From contig JAJYUA010000025.1 of assembly GCA_021792755.1 (NCBI GenBank), positions 1 to 59,330 of the forward strand: a DNA stretch of 59,330 bases, in the 5' to 3' direction. The DNA is from Pseudomonadota bacterium (GTDB lineage Bacteria > Pseudomonadota > Gammaproteobacteria > Steroidobacterales > Steroidobacteraceae). The notes under the pieces are model-generated. The model saw only the letters and a program-made list of their open reading frames with translations, was not told the origin of the DNA and did no database searches. A program made the translations under genes and the position numbers. The stretch's first letter is position 1; each line of letters begins with the position of its first letter. This document shows positions 37,247 through 45,046 of this stretch, piece by piece.

Positions 37247-38452
37247 TTACTCCCCTTTCACCCCGACCAGGCCCGGCTCCACGATCTGCGTGGCGCGGCG
37301 CACGGCCCCGGATTCGGCGTTCATGATCCACAGCCACCGGTACGACAACGCGAACAGCAGCGGATGCGCATCCTGGGTGACCGCGAGCAGATAGGCGTGC
37401 TCGGGCACCTCCCAGCGCTCGAGCAGCCGGTGCGTGCGCACATCGAGCACCCAGATCTGGCTGCCCGGCTTCTCGAAGCTCCACGGCGGCCCCTCGTGCA
37501 TCAGCACGAACAGCCGGTGGCGGGAGCGCTCGTACGCAAAGGGCACCTGTCCGCCCGGCCGCCAGGTGATCGCACCGACCTGCGAGGTGGCCGGGGACAT
37601 GCCGGCGGCCGCCTCGATCGACCAGGGCTTCTCGAAGCGCGGCCGGTCGGCGAGCTCGACCGGGTGGACCCAGCCGTCGTAGGTGATGAAGAGCGCCAGA
37701 CCGCTGTGCTCGTCGGCGACGCTCTCGTCCATGACCGGGTCGCGCAGGACGTCGAAGAAGCGCTTGGTGCGGTGAACGACGTATTTGCCTTGCGCGTTGA
37801 CGTCCGCCACGGCCATCGATCCGTCGGCGCAGAGCGAAGCGAAGCCGCGCTTGCCGAAGGGAAACACCAGGCCGCAGCCGGGCACTTCCACCGAGGTGAG
37901 CACCCGGCGCGTGCGCAGATCGATCACGGTGACCGCGGGGGCCGGCTGGAAGCTGTAGTTGTATGCGTAATGGCCGTCGGGGCTCAGCGCGAAGGTGTGC
38001 GTCTTCGGATCGGAGATGAGCCGGCCCGGCAACGCGATCTCCCCTTCGTTGCGCAGCGTCGGGCCGCCGTAAATCGACAGCACGTCCTCGCGTTTGCCCC
38101 GATTGCCGAGCGTCCAGTAGGTTTCGGAAATGTAGAGCGTGCGCCCGTCCGGCGCCCAGGCGAAGTTCGCGTACTGCGAGGAATACACCGTCGCCACGGT
38201 CCTCGCCGTGTCCCCGTCGATGATGCGGATGCCGCCGGTCGTCACCCCGTCCATGCCGCTGTAGGTGAGCTCGTGCGCCCTCAGGCCGGTGAAGGGGGTG
38301 ACGCCGGCCGTCTCGCTCGCGAGCACCGGGGGCCCCCGGCCGCCCCCCGCAGGGCCGCCCGCCCACGCCGGGGCGCTCAGGCCCGCGGCCAGCAGCACCG
38401 ACAGTGCGACCGCGCCGGCGGCCGCGCACGCCTGTTGCAGGATTCGCTTCAT
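37247..38452 (-). CDS. aauB: Amine dehydrogenase heavy (beta-propeller) subunit
   Basis: 401-aa large subunit forming a seven-bladed propeller around the TTQ subunit. ATG 38452 is 7 bases after AAGGGGG; a GTG one codon upstream is possible. The signal peptide MKRILQQACAAAGAVALSV ends near AWA. Family segments include ARTVATVYSSQYANFAWAPD, TYWTLGNRGKREDVL, DGHYAYNYSFQPAPAV, PGCGLVFPFGKRGFASLCAD and MHEGPPWSFEKPG. It is 4 bp upstream of aauA. Confidence 0.92.
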   Translation of the reverse strand: MKRILQQACAAAGAVALSVLLAAGLSAPAWAGGPAGGGRGPPVLASETAGVTPFTGLRAHELTYSGMDGVTTGGIRIIDGDTARTVATVYSSQYANFAWAPDGRTLYISETYWTLGNRGKREDVLSIYGGPTLRNEGEIALPGRLISDPKTHTFALSPDGHYAYNYSFQPAPAVTVIDLRTRRVLTSVEVPGCGLVFPFGKRGFASLCADGSMAVADVNAQGKYVVHRTKRFFDVLRDPVMDESVADEHSGLALFITYDGWVHPVELADRPRFEKPWSIEAAAGMSPATSQVGAITWRPGGQVPFAYERSRHRLFVLMHEGPPWSFEKPGSQIWVLDVRTHRLLERWEVPEHAYLLAVTQDAHPLLFALSYRWLWIMNAESGAVRRATQIVEPGLVGVKGE

Positions 38453-38487
38453 CACTTCGCCCCCTTGTCAGTTGTTGCGGCAGAGGA

Positions 38488-39384
38488 TCAGCAGATCTGC
38501 TTTGCCGCGGCGACGCGCGCCGCCACGGCCTCGATCCGCGCCGAGTGCAGCATCGCCCAAGCGGCGTACGTCACGACCGCCGCCACCAGCCAGCGCAGCG
38601 TCGCGAGCGGCAGGCTCTTCACGATGAACGCAGCGATCAGCACCCCGACCACCCCGGCGACCGCGAACCCGATCGAGGGCCCCCAGGCGAAGCGGCGGCT
38701 GCGCAGGAAGCGCACGCCCGCCACCGGCAGCATGGCCCCGCCCGTGCCCATCATGATCGGAAAGGCGGCGCGCAGATTGAACCCGAGCAGCGCGAGCACC
38801 ACCATGGTCGGGGCGTACCAGCCGATGCCGATGGTGCTGAGCGCGCCCAGGATGAAGTTGGCCGCCACGGCGGCGGCGAAGCGCCAGCCGGTGAGGCCGA
38901 GCGCCGCCCCGCCGACCGGAAACGTGCCGAGGTTGCCCATGACGAAGAACGCCGCCGCGATGAGCAGCGCGGCGCCCATGAACAGCTGGATGGCGCGCCG
39001 CGGCATGCGGCTCACGATCCCCGCCCCGAGCCACGCCCCGACCGTGGCGCTCGCCACCATCGCAAGCAGCAGCGTCGGATCGACCTTGATCAGGGTGACG
39101 AAGATGACGGTCTCGGCGATGCCGACGGCGACGCTGCCGACGGTGAGGGTGCCGGGGATGAGCTCATCGGCGGGGCGCCCGCGGAGCTTGTAAAGCGCCG
39201 TGGTCGTCGCGTACGAGCCGATGCCGAGGGCGTCGCCGAAGTTGGTCAACAGTCCGATGCCGAAGTCGGACCAGGTGGGCCGCTCGCGCAGCTCCCGGCG
39301 GCGCGCGAGCCGCAGCCATTGCGCAAAGAACAGCGCGCTCAAGAGCCCGATGAGCGCAAACAGCCCCACCTTGGCCGCACTCAC
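38488..39384 (-). CDS. TSUP (TauE/SafE) family permease
   Basis: 298-aa inner-membrane protein with about eight hydrophobic segments. It has the TSUP half-repeat signature GIGLLTNFGDALGIGSYATT near the start and a matching LGALSTIGIGWYAPTMVV in the second half. Family members move sulfite, sulfonates or organic acids. It overlaps the FAD-oxidase stop by 4 bases and lies 32 bp before aauB, so it probably transports a product or substrate of the pathway. Confidence 0.88.
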   Translation of the reverse strand: MSAAKVGLFALIGLLSALFFAQWLRLARRRELRERPTWSDFGIGLLTNFGDALGIGSYATTTALYKLRGRPADELIPGTLTVGSVAVGIAETVIFVTLIKVDPTLLLAMVASATVGAWLGAGIVSRMPRRAIQLFMGAALLIAAAFFVMGNLGTFPVGGAALGLTGWRFAAAVAANFILGALSTIGIGWYAPTMVVLALLGFNLRAAFPIMMGTGGAMLPVAGVRFLRSRRFAWGPSIGFAVAGVVGVLIAAFIVKSLPLATLRWLVAAVVTYAAWAMLHSARIEAVAARVAAAKQIC

Positions 39385-40697
39385 CCGAGCCCCCCGGCCG
39401 ATGCCCCTCGCAGCCCCCGCTCGAGCGCATCGCGCGCCTGCAGGTAGCGGATCGCGGCCCGGGCGCCCGCGCGGCTCAGGGCGTGCAGGCGGATCGGGCG
39501 CACCGGTGTCACCGGGAAATCGAGGCTCTCGGGCCCCTCCCCGAGCGCGCGGCGCGCGAGCAGCCGCCCCATGGCGCTCGCCATGGCGACCCCGCGGCCG
39601 TTGTAGCCCAGGCCCGCGAGCAGTCCCGGGGCCGGCTCGTGCAGATGCGGCAGGCCGTCCCGGGTCATGGCGACGAACCCGCCCCAGCGATACTCGATCG
39701 CCGTGCCCGAAAGCTGCGGATACAGCTCGCGCAGCGCGCGCTCGTGCGCGGGCGTCGCCGCCGGCGCCGGAATGTCGGCATAGGAGCCGCGAGTGCCGAG
39801 CACGAAGCGTCCGGCGGCATCGAGCCGGAAGTACCGCAATATCCGTTGAGTGTCGGAAACCGACTGTCCGCCCGGCAGGATGCCCGCCCGCACGGACGGC
39901 GGCAGCGGCGCGGTGGCCACCTGTATGGAGGGCACGGCGACCACCGTACGGCGCAGCTCATCGAATGCCCGGCCGGTGTACGCGTCGGTCGCGACGATCA
40001 CCGTCGATGCGGTAACCGAGCCGCGCGCGCTCTCGATGCACCATGCCTCGCCGCGGCGCGAGAGCCGCGAGGCCGGGCTTTGCGGGAAAAGACGCGCGCC
40101 GGCCCGCACAGCCGCCTGCGCGAGGCCGCGCAGGTACGCGAGCGGCTGCACCGTGCCCCCGCGCCGATCGATCCAGCCGCCGCTATAGCGGCGCGTGCCG
40201 GTGAGCTGGGCGGCCTCGCGCTCGCCGAGCACGGCCGCATCGGCGCCGAGGCTGCGCCACTCGGCGGCGCGCCGCTCGAGGAGCCTGAGGTGGCGCTCGC
40301 CGACGGCGAGCTGCAGCCAGCCGGCGCGCACCGCATCGCAGTCGATCCCATGGCGGCGGATCAGATCGAAGACCAGATCCGGCGCCGAGCCGGAGCAGGC
40401 CGTGAGCTGCGCGCCGATCCGCTCCCCGTAGAGGGACTCGAGCACGTGCGGGTCGTGCTTGAGCCCCGCGATCACCTGCCCGCCGTTCAGTCCCGAGCCG
40501 CCCGCGCCGATCTGCCCCGCCTCGAGCACCAGCACCTCGCGCCCGCCCGCGGCCGCATGCAGCGCGGCGGACAGGCCCGTGTAGCCGGCGCCGATCACCA
40601 CGATCTGCGCCCGCGCCGCCCCCTCGAGCGGCGCAAGCGCCGCCATGGGCGCCGCGCTCGCCGCCCAGAGCGAGCCCGCCGCCGGCGTCGCGCTCAC
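39381..40697 (-). CDS. FAD-dependent amine oxidase (PuuB/GlpD-DAO family)
   Basis: 438-aa flavoprotein of the D-amino-acid oxidase fold, similar to gamma-glutamylputrescine oxidase. The FAD motif VVIGAGYTGLSAALHAA is near residue 35. GSGLNGGQVIAGLKHDP has the PuuB-type SGxNGG. The C-terminal FAD motif is LLAGLGYNGRGVAMASAMG. It starts with GTG at 40697 and heads the operon through iorB. An operator-like site at 40716-40730 lies just upstream. The substrate is probably an amine or N-substituted amino acid. Confidence 0.85.
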   Translation of the reverse strand: MSATPAAGSLWAASAAPMAALAPLEGAARAQIVVIGAGYTGLSAALHAAAGGREVLVLEAGQIGAGGSGLNGGQVIAGLKHDPHVLESLYGERIGAQLTACSGSAPDLVFDLIRRHGIDCDAVRAGWLQLAVGERHLRLLERRAAEWRSLGADAAVLGEREAAQLTGTRRYSGGWIDRRGGTVQPLAYLRGLAQAAVRAGARLFPQSPASRLSRRGEAWCIESARGSVTASTVIVATDAYTGRAFDELRRTVVAVPSIQVATAPLPPSVRAGILPGGQSVSDTQRILRYFRLDAAGRFVLGTRGSYADIPAPAATPAHERALRELYPQLSGTAIEYRWGGFVAMTRDGLPHLHEPAPGLLAGLGYNGRGVAMASAMGRLLARRALGEGPESLDFPVTPVRPIRLHALSRAGARAAIRYLQARDALERGLRGASAGGLG

Positions 40698-40715
40698 GGA
40701 TGTGCCCCGTTCATT

Positions 40716-40730
40716 TATTGATTATCGATA
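40716..40730 (-). promoter_or_regulatory. IclR-type operator-like site 3
   Basis: Read on the minus strand this is TATCGATAATCAATA, matching the two sites in the IclR/TonB-receptor intergenic region (13 of 15 to the site at 31577). It lies 19 bp upstream of the FAD-oxidase start, outside the transposon that begins at 40798. Confidence 0.55.
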
Positions 40731-40806
40731 TCTAGTAATCGAAACACTCGGGCAGGATAGGCCAGCGCGCGCGGCGCGTCAATGCGCCCGGGCACCCGGT
40801 AGTGGG

Positions 40807-41649
40807 TCAGTTTGACGCGCCGTCCGCCAAGGCCGCGATTTCCTCGAGCTCCCAGACGTGATCGGAGACGCCAGCCGCCATCGCCGGAGTGACGCGAAGC
40901 GTCTGATGGATGCGGCCGAAATTGTAGTACATGAAGTGCAGCGCGACCGCGTGCCCAAGGTTTTCTAGCTTCTTCGAGAAGCCGTTCGTCAGGCGCGTGA
41001 ACCGGCGCATGCTCATCCGCATCGTGAGGTTCTGGCGCTCGACGTAGGACGTGCTCACATGCGCCATGTCGGGATCGCCGGAAACCATCGTCGGACGCGC
41101 GCCGAGGCAGACGTTCGGACTGTACTTGCGCTCCGGCCCGGCATTCGGCGCGTCGCCATAGAGTTTCACGAGCTGCGCAAAGTCGATATTCGAGCCGAAG
41201 GCCGCTTCGGTCGCCTCCAGGTAAGCCTTCAGGCCGTCCGTCGTGAGCTGCACGCGGTTCGCGAGCCGGCCGGCCAGGTCCTGCATGAACTCGTAGGCGA
41301 CCCCGCCATCACGCGGGCCGATCATCCAGCAGGGCACGAGCTTCGTATCCGCATCGATGGCCGTCCACGTCCAGGCGTCCCCTGCGCCCTCCGGGGCGGC
41401 TTTCGCGGTCGGGACGTTCTTGGCCTTCGCGTACACGAAGGACCAGATTTCATCGCACTGTAGGCGCTTGCAGGGCAGGCCCCGCAGCGCCTTGTCCTGG
41501 TAGGCGGCGCAGGCCGCCCCGACATCCGCCAGGAGCTTCACGACCGTATTTTTCGCCGCCCCCGTCATCCGGACCGTGGCGCGGATCGAGTTGCCCTCGA
41601 CGAGGCAGGCGAGGATGCGGGCGCGGGTCTTGATGTCGAGCTTGTTCAT
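40807..41649 (-). CDS. IS1-like DDE transposase
   Basis: 280-aa transposase from ATG 41649 (AAGGGA 7 bases upstream). An N-terminal helix-turn-helix (ILACLVEGNSIRATVRMTGA) precedes the catalytic core: first Asp in LQCDEIWSFVYAK, second in LTTDGLKAYL, and a YVERQNLTMRMSMRRFTRL block that aligns with the IERHNLNLRQ region of IS1 InsB. It is read from one ORF without the IS1 frameshift. Its stop lies within the terminal repeat. The promoter is -35 TTGCAT, 17 bp, -10 CATAAT (41700-41672 on the minus strand). Confidence 0.88.
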   Translation of the reverse strand: MNKLDIKTRARILACLVEGNSIRATVRMTGAAKNTVVKLLADVGAACAAYQDKALRGLPCKRLQCDEIWSFVYAKAKNVPTAKAAPEGAGDAWTWTAIDADTKLVPCWMIGPRDGGVAYEFMQDLAGRLANRVQLTTDGLKAYLEATEAAFGSNIDFAQLVKLYGDAPNAGPERKYSPNVCLGARPTMVSGDPDMAHVSTSYVERQNLTMRMSMRRFTRLTNGFSKKLENLGHAVALHFMYYNFGRIHQTLRVTPAMAAGVSDHVWELEEIAALADGASN

Positions 41650-41671
41650 GGTCACGTCCCTTAATGTGACC

Positions 41672-41779
41672 ATTATGCTTGAGCGGTAATGCATATGCAA
41701 GCACTTTCTGGGAGAAATGCTTGCTAAGATACCGTAGGCCAACTATTATGCAAGCAATGTTCATCGAGGATGCTTGCAT
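41672..41779. promoter_or_regulatory. Divergent promoters with four ATGCAAGCA-type operator repeats
   Basis: Two inverted-repeat pairs of ATGCAAGCA / ATGCTTGCT-type boxes lie at 41695/41717 and 41748/41770, each with 22-bp start-to-start spacing. One box overlaps the transposase -35 (minus strand, 41700-41695). Another overlaps the -35 TTGCTA (41721-41726) and a third the -10 TATTAT (41744-41749) of the P63C promoter, and the last covers the P63C start codon. Inference: one repressor encoded on the element controls both directions. Confidence 0.6.
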
Positions 41780-42863
41780 GTCTGAGGATGAGAGCATTTC
41801 CGGAAAGGCGAAAGGCGGTATCGCCAGGGCAATTTCCCTTGATCCAGAAAGGCGCCGCGAGATCGGCAAAGCGGGCGCCGATGCACGCTGGAAAAGGCGC
41901 GGAGAATTGCCAATCGCGAAGTTTGGCTCCCCGGAACGGCCGCTGCACCTAGCCGACGGCGTCGACATCCCATGCTACGTCCTCAACGATGGCACCAGGG
42001 TTCTGACACAGGAGGGCTTCCTGTCGGCGATTGGTCGAGCGGGAAAGGCAAAGGGCGGCCAGGGGGCCGCTGCGGCGATCGACGGGAAGGTCGACAGAAT
42101 GCCCAGCTTTTTGGCCGCAGCGAACCTTAATGCGCTGATTACTGAGAATATTAGGAGGTCGACGACACCCATTGTTTTTACTACTCCGGGCGGCTCTCGG
42201 GCGTTCGGATATCGCGCAGAGTTGCTACCCCAAGTCTGCAATATCTATCTGGATGCGCGCGACAAGAAACTCCTGAAGCCTTCGCAGTTTCACATCGCCG
42301 ACAAAGCTCAAATCCTCGTTCGCGCTCTCGCCGAGACCGGGATTATCGCCTTGGTCGACGAGGCGACGGGCTATCAGGAGGTTCGAGCCCAGGATGCGCT
42401 TCAGAAGTATCTCGAGAAAGTCATCCGCCGTGAGCTTGCGGCGTGGGTTAAACGCTTTCCCGATGAGTTCTACGAGAACATCTACAAGCTCAGAAATTGG
42501 CCGTGGCCCGGCATGGGCAAGAATCGCTTTAGTGTGGTGGCGCATTACACGCGCGATCTTGTCTATGATCGACTCGGCCCTGGCATTCTTCGTGAACTGG
42601 AGACGAAAAGCCCCAAGACGGAAGACGGCCAGCGGAAGAGCAAGCTGCACCAGTGGCTCACGGACGACGTTGGCCATCCGATGCTCGCTCAGCATCTTCA
42701 CTCGCTGATAATGTTTCAGCGGTTGGCGATTGCGAACGGCTACGGTTGGAATCGCTTTGTGAAGATGGTCGACCAAGTGCTGCCGCGACGCGGACAGACT
42801 TTCGAGCTGCCGCTGCTGCCTACCGATTCGGACGACGCCAGCGAGCGGCCGCAGCCCGCTTAG
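41778..42863 (+). CDS. P63C-domain protein (transposon passenger)
   Basis: 361-aa protein with the P63C domain in its central to C-terminal part (VDEATGYQEVRAQDALQKYL, FPDEFYENIYKLRNWPWPG, ELETKSPKTEDGQRKSKLHQ). P63C proteins are common on prophages and mobile elements; their function is unknown. The start at 41778 has GAGGA upstream; an in-frame ATG at 41757 is possible. The N-terminus carries a KGG-like basic motif (KAKGGIARAISLDPERRREI then ARWKRR) that recurs in the small protein at 42820-43065. Confidence 0.82.
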   Translation: MSEDESISGKAKGGIARAISLDPERRREIGKAGADARWKRRGELPIAKFGSPERPLHLADGVDIPCYVLNDGTRVLTQEGFLSAIGRAGKAKGGQGAAAAIDGKVDRMPSFLAAANLNALITENIRRSTTPIVFTTPGGSRAFGYRAELLPQVCNIYLDARDKKLLKPSQFHIADKAQILVRALAETGIIALVDEATGYQEVRAQDALQKYLEKVIRRELAAWVKRFPDEFYENIYKLRNWPWPGMGKNRFSVVAHYTRDLVYDRLGPGILRELETKSPKTEDGQRKSKLHQWLTDDVGHPMLAQHLHSLIMFQRLAIANGYGWNRFVKMVDQVLPRRGQTFELPLLPTDSDDASERPQPA

Positions 42864-43065
42864 CTATCGCGGAGCGTTTACTGGCCGATAACTTCTCAGC
42901 GCGCGCCTTCCCGCCCTTGAGTCCGCCCTTGCGGCCGAGCGCCACCGCCGCCGGGTCCTTGCCCTCGTCCGGCTTCTCAGGCTCGGCCTGTCCCGTGGCA
43001 AGATCGGTCACGAGCTTGGCGAGCTGGTTCACGTCGCGCGGGCGCTTGCTTGAGCGGTTAGGCAT
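42820..43065 (-). CDS. Small basic KGG-motif (histone-H1-like) protein
   Basis: 81-aa Lys/Arg/Ala-rich protein from ATG 43065, convergent with and overlapping the P63C 3' end by 44 bases. After an N-terminal NQLAKLVTDLATGQAEP segment the C-terminal half reads GRKGGLKGGKARAEKLSASK then RSAIAKRAAAARWRR. That is the typical form of short histone-like or KGG-type proteins in proteobacteria, probably binding DNA. The last 11 codons overlap P63C. Confidence 0.65.
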   Translation of the reverse strand: MPNRSSKRPRDVNQLAKLVTDLATGQAEPEKPDEGKDPAAVALGRKGGLKGGKARAEKLSASKRSAIAKRAAAARWRRPNR

Positions 43066-43100
43066 GATCCAAGTATCCATACAGCCGGCCCCAACCGCAA

Positions 43101-43135
43101 ATATCTCTTGCGATGTATCTTTTGAGATATATAAT
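43101..43135 (+). promoter_or_regulatory. hicAB promoter with flanking inverted repeat
   Basis: A -35 TTGCGA (43108-43113) and consensus -10 TATAAT (43130-43135) are 16 bp apart. Perfect 7-bp arms ATATCTC (43101-43107) and GAGATAT (43124-43130) bracket the -35 and touch the -10. Transcription would begin at about 43142, next to the hicA GTG, so the message is likely leaderless. HicB proteins with a C-terminal DNA-binding domain commonly repress such a site. Confidence 0.65.
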
Positions 43136-43142
43136 ACTTCCT

Positions 43143-43328
43143 GTGAACGGCAAGCAGATCATCAAGGCGCTGGAACGAAACGGGTTCAGGGTTATTCGGA
43201 TCAGCGGTAGCCATCACATACTTTCCAACGGTCAACGCAAAGTCACAGTCCCGGTTCACGGCGCGTCCGATGTGAAGACCGGCACGTTCAAAAGCATCGA
43301 GAAGCAATCTGGGGTAAAACTGAAATGA
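43143..43328 (+). CDS. hicA: HicA toxin (mRNA interferase)
   Basis: 61-aa toxin with a double-stranded-RNA-binding-like fold. The core is GKQIIKALERNGFRVIRISG followed by SHHIL with the catalytic His, then VTVPVHG. The GTG start at 43143 is preferred because the promoter -10 lies downstream of the alternative ATG at 43113. It is translationally coupled to hicB (ATGA overlap). Confidence 0.92.
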   Translation: MNGKQIIKALERNGFRVIRISGSHHILSNGQRKVTVPVHGASDVKTGTFKSIEKQSGVKLK

Positions 43329-43756
43329 CCACTAACATCCGTTACGTCGCTGTGCTGGCGCCCCAGCCGGAAGGTGGCTTTACCGTGACTTTCCCGGATA
43401 TCCCGGAAGCCATCACCGAGGGCGATGACCGGGATGCGGCTCTGTTTAATGCCGCCGAGGTACTGACGCTGTGCCTGGAACAGCGCATGGAGGATGGAGA
43501 AGCCATTCCAGCCGCAACCAAAGTCAAAGGCAAAGGCGCGGAATGGATTGAGCCCGCCGCTGCTGTGCAGGCCGCGTTACTCATGAAGCAGGCGCGTGAA
43601 GCTCAGGGCAAGTCCTTGGCTGATCTGGCGCGGGCCTTGGACACTTCCTGGCCTGCCGCCCAGCGCTTGGAACAGCCGGGCGGTAATCCGACGCTCAAGC
43701 AACTGGAGCGGGCAGCGGCGGCACTCGGCAAGCGCTTGGTCGTTGGGCTTGGCTGA
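43325..43756 (+). CDS. hicB: HicB antitoxin
   Basis: 143-aa antitoxin. The N-terminal HicB fold reads YVAVLAPQPEGGFTVTFPDI and the C-terminal half is an XRE-type helix-turn-helix (MKQAREAQGKSLADLARALD, LKQLERAAAALGKRL). It neutralises HicA and probably represses its own operon at the inverted repeat at 43101-43130. It ends 28 bp from the transposon's right end and helps maintain the element. Confidence 0.92.
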   Translation: MTTNIRYVAVLAPQPEGGFTVTFPDIPEAITEGDDRDAALFNAAEVLTLCLEQRMEDGEAIPAATKVKGKGAEWIEPAAAVQAALLMKQAREAQGKSLADLARALDTSWPAAQRLEQPGGNPTLKQLERAAAALGKRLVVGLG

Positions 43757-43899
43757 GCCTCAGATTTCAAACTGACCCACTACCGGGCACCCGCCCGCCG
43801 CCCGCGGGCGAGGCAGACAGAGGGCGGGCGCGACGCGAGAGAAAGCGGGGAGTGCGGCAGCGGGCGCCGCCGTGCTGGCCGCCCGTGCCGGCCGGCCGC

Positions 43900-44496
43900 T
43901 CAGGCCGAGGGGGCGGCGCGGCGGGCGAGGTATTCCTGCACGGAGCGCAGGCCGAGCGCGTGCGCGGTGGTGAGGCTCTCCAGGTGCTCGCGGCTGTTGA
44001 CGAGCCCCTGCGCGGCGATGACGCCGAGCTCGTTCACGAGCACCGCGTAGGGGAGCTTGGCGACCTGGAAGGCGCGCCCGGCCTCCGGGGCGTTCGCGAA
44101 GCGCTCACCGGCGATGCCGAAGCGCTGCGCCATCTGCCGCTGCTCATCGACATCGCCGTCGCCGATGAGCAGCAGCTCGAGCTGCTCGCCGTGCGCGAAG
44201 GCCTTGACGGTGGGCAGGAGGGACTTGCAGATCGGACAGGTCGGTGAGACGAAAAAGAGGAGCCTGAGCGGCGTGCCCGGCAGCGGCCCGCCGATCTGCG
44301 CCGAGGTGCCCGCCAGGGTGCGCACCGTGAGCCGCGGGGCGGCCTCCCCGGTCTGCGGTCCGCGCCCGAGGGCGAGCGCCCCGACCGGCGCGATGCGCTC
44401 ATGCAGCACCCCCACCTGCCGTGCCAATGCCAACACCGCCACGGCGAGCGCGAGCACGGCGAGCCACAACATCGCCTGGGAGATGAGCAGGATCAT
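43900..44496 (-). CDS. aauD: Amine dehydrogenase accessory protein AauD/MauD
   Basis: 198-aa membrane-anchored thioredoxin-like protein needed for disulfide formation in the TTQ subunit. The N-terminal helix (MILLISQAMLWLAVLALAVA) is followed by a periplasmic thioredoxin domain with the active site SPTCPICKSLLP. The start overlaps the aauE stop (ATGA). The 14 Cys of AauA explain the requirement. It is separated from the rest of the cluster by the transposon, whose right end lies 115 bp downstream of the aauD stop. Confidence 0.92.
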   Translation of the reverse strand: MILLISQAMLWLAVLALAVAVLALARQVGVLHERIAPVGALALGRGPQTGEAAPRLTVRTLAGTSAQIGGPLPGTPLRLLFFVSPTCPICKSLLPTVKAFAHGEQLELLLIGDGDVDEQRQMAQRFGIAGERFANAPEAGRAFQVAKLPYAVLVNELGVIAAQGLVNSREHLESLTTAHALGLRSVQEYLARRAAPSA

Positions 44497-45035
44497 ACGA
44501 ACCTCTTGCGAAGCTCCGCGGAAGACTGGCGCAGCGCGAGCAGCTCCCCGCACACCCGGTAGAGCGCGTAGGCGGCAAGGCCCGCCCCGAGGGCATCGAT
44601 CCACTGCAGCGGGGCGGTGAGCGCAGCGGTGGCGCCGAGCAGCGGGGTCATCGCGGCCGCGAGCAGGAGGTTGCGCGCGATGAGCGGGGCGCTCAGGCGC
44701 TGGCGCAGCCCCGACTGGAAGCAGCCGCAGTCGATCTCGCGCCGCCCGCGCGCCAGATTGACGGCCATCGCGAGCGCGAAGGCGCACAGCAGCGCGATCG
44801 CGAGCGCCGCGCCCGCCGCAAGCCGCTCGCCGCTCGCGAGCGAGGCGGCGGTGAGGATTTCCAGCGCGACGATCAGCCAGGCGGCGCCAGGGGCGAGCGA
44901 TTCGGGCAGCAGGCGGTAGTTGGCCACCACGCCGGCGAGCTCGCGAGCGTGTCTCACCTTGGCGCCCGCCGCCGTGGCGAACACCAGCGCCCCGAGGACT
45001 CGGGCGCCGAGCGCAATGGACGGATCGACCGGCAT
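44493..45035 (-). CDS. aauE: Amine dehydrogenase accessory protein AauE/MauE
   Basis: 180-aa inner-membrane protein of the MauE/DoxX-like family with four or five hydrophobic helices. It has the family motif REIDCGCFQSG in the loop after helix 3. It works with AauD in maturing and exporting the light subunit. It is 11 bp downstream of the aminotransferase and overlaps aauD. Confidence 0.92.
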   Translation of the reverse strand: MPVDPSIALGARVLGALVFATAAGAKVRHARELAGVVANYRLLPESLAPGAAWLIVALEILTAASLASGERLAAGAALAIALLCAFALAMAVNLARGRREIDCGCFQSGLRQRLSAPLIARNLLLAAAMTPLLGATAALTAPLQWIDALGAGLAAYALYRVCGELLALRQSSAELRKRFV

Positions 45036-45046
45036 GGGCGCGCCGC

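Larger units (their letters stand above)
40798..43784. mobile_element. 2,987-bp transposon with passenger genes (IS1-like)
   Basis: The ends are perfect 18-bp inverted repeats starting GGTAGTGGGTCAGTTTGA (40798-40815; complementary at 43767-43784). The element is flanked by an exact 8-bp target duplication GGGCACCC (40790-40797 and 43785-43792). The transposase stop codon lies inside the left repeat, and hicB ends 28 bp from the right end, so the boundaries are tight. It carries transposase, a P63C gene, a small basic gene and hicAB. The interior is visibly lower in GC than the flanks, which suggests foreign origin. The exact duplication suggests a fairly recent insertion. Confidence 0.93.

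Noticed and set aside
40807..41649. IS1595 family assignment of the transposase
   Set aside because: 8-bp duplication and passenger genes fit IS1595, but the YVERQNLTMR block resembles IS1 InsB more; IS1-like was kept with caution.
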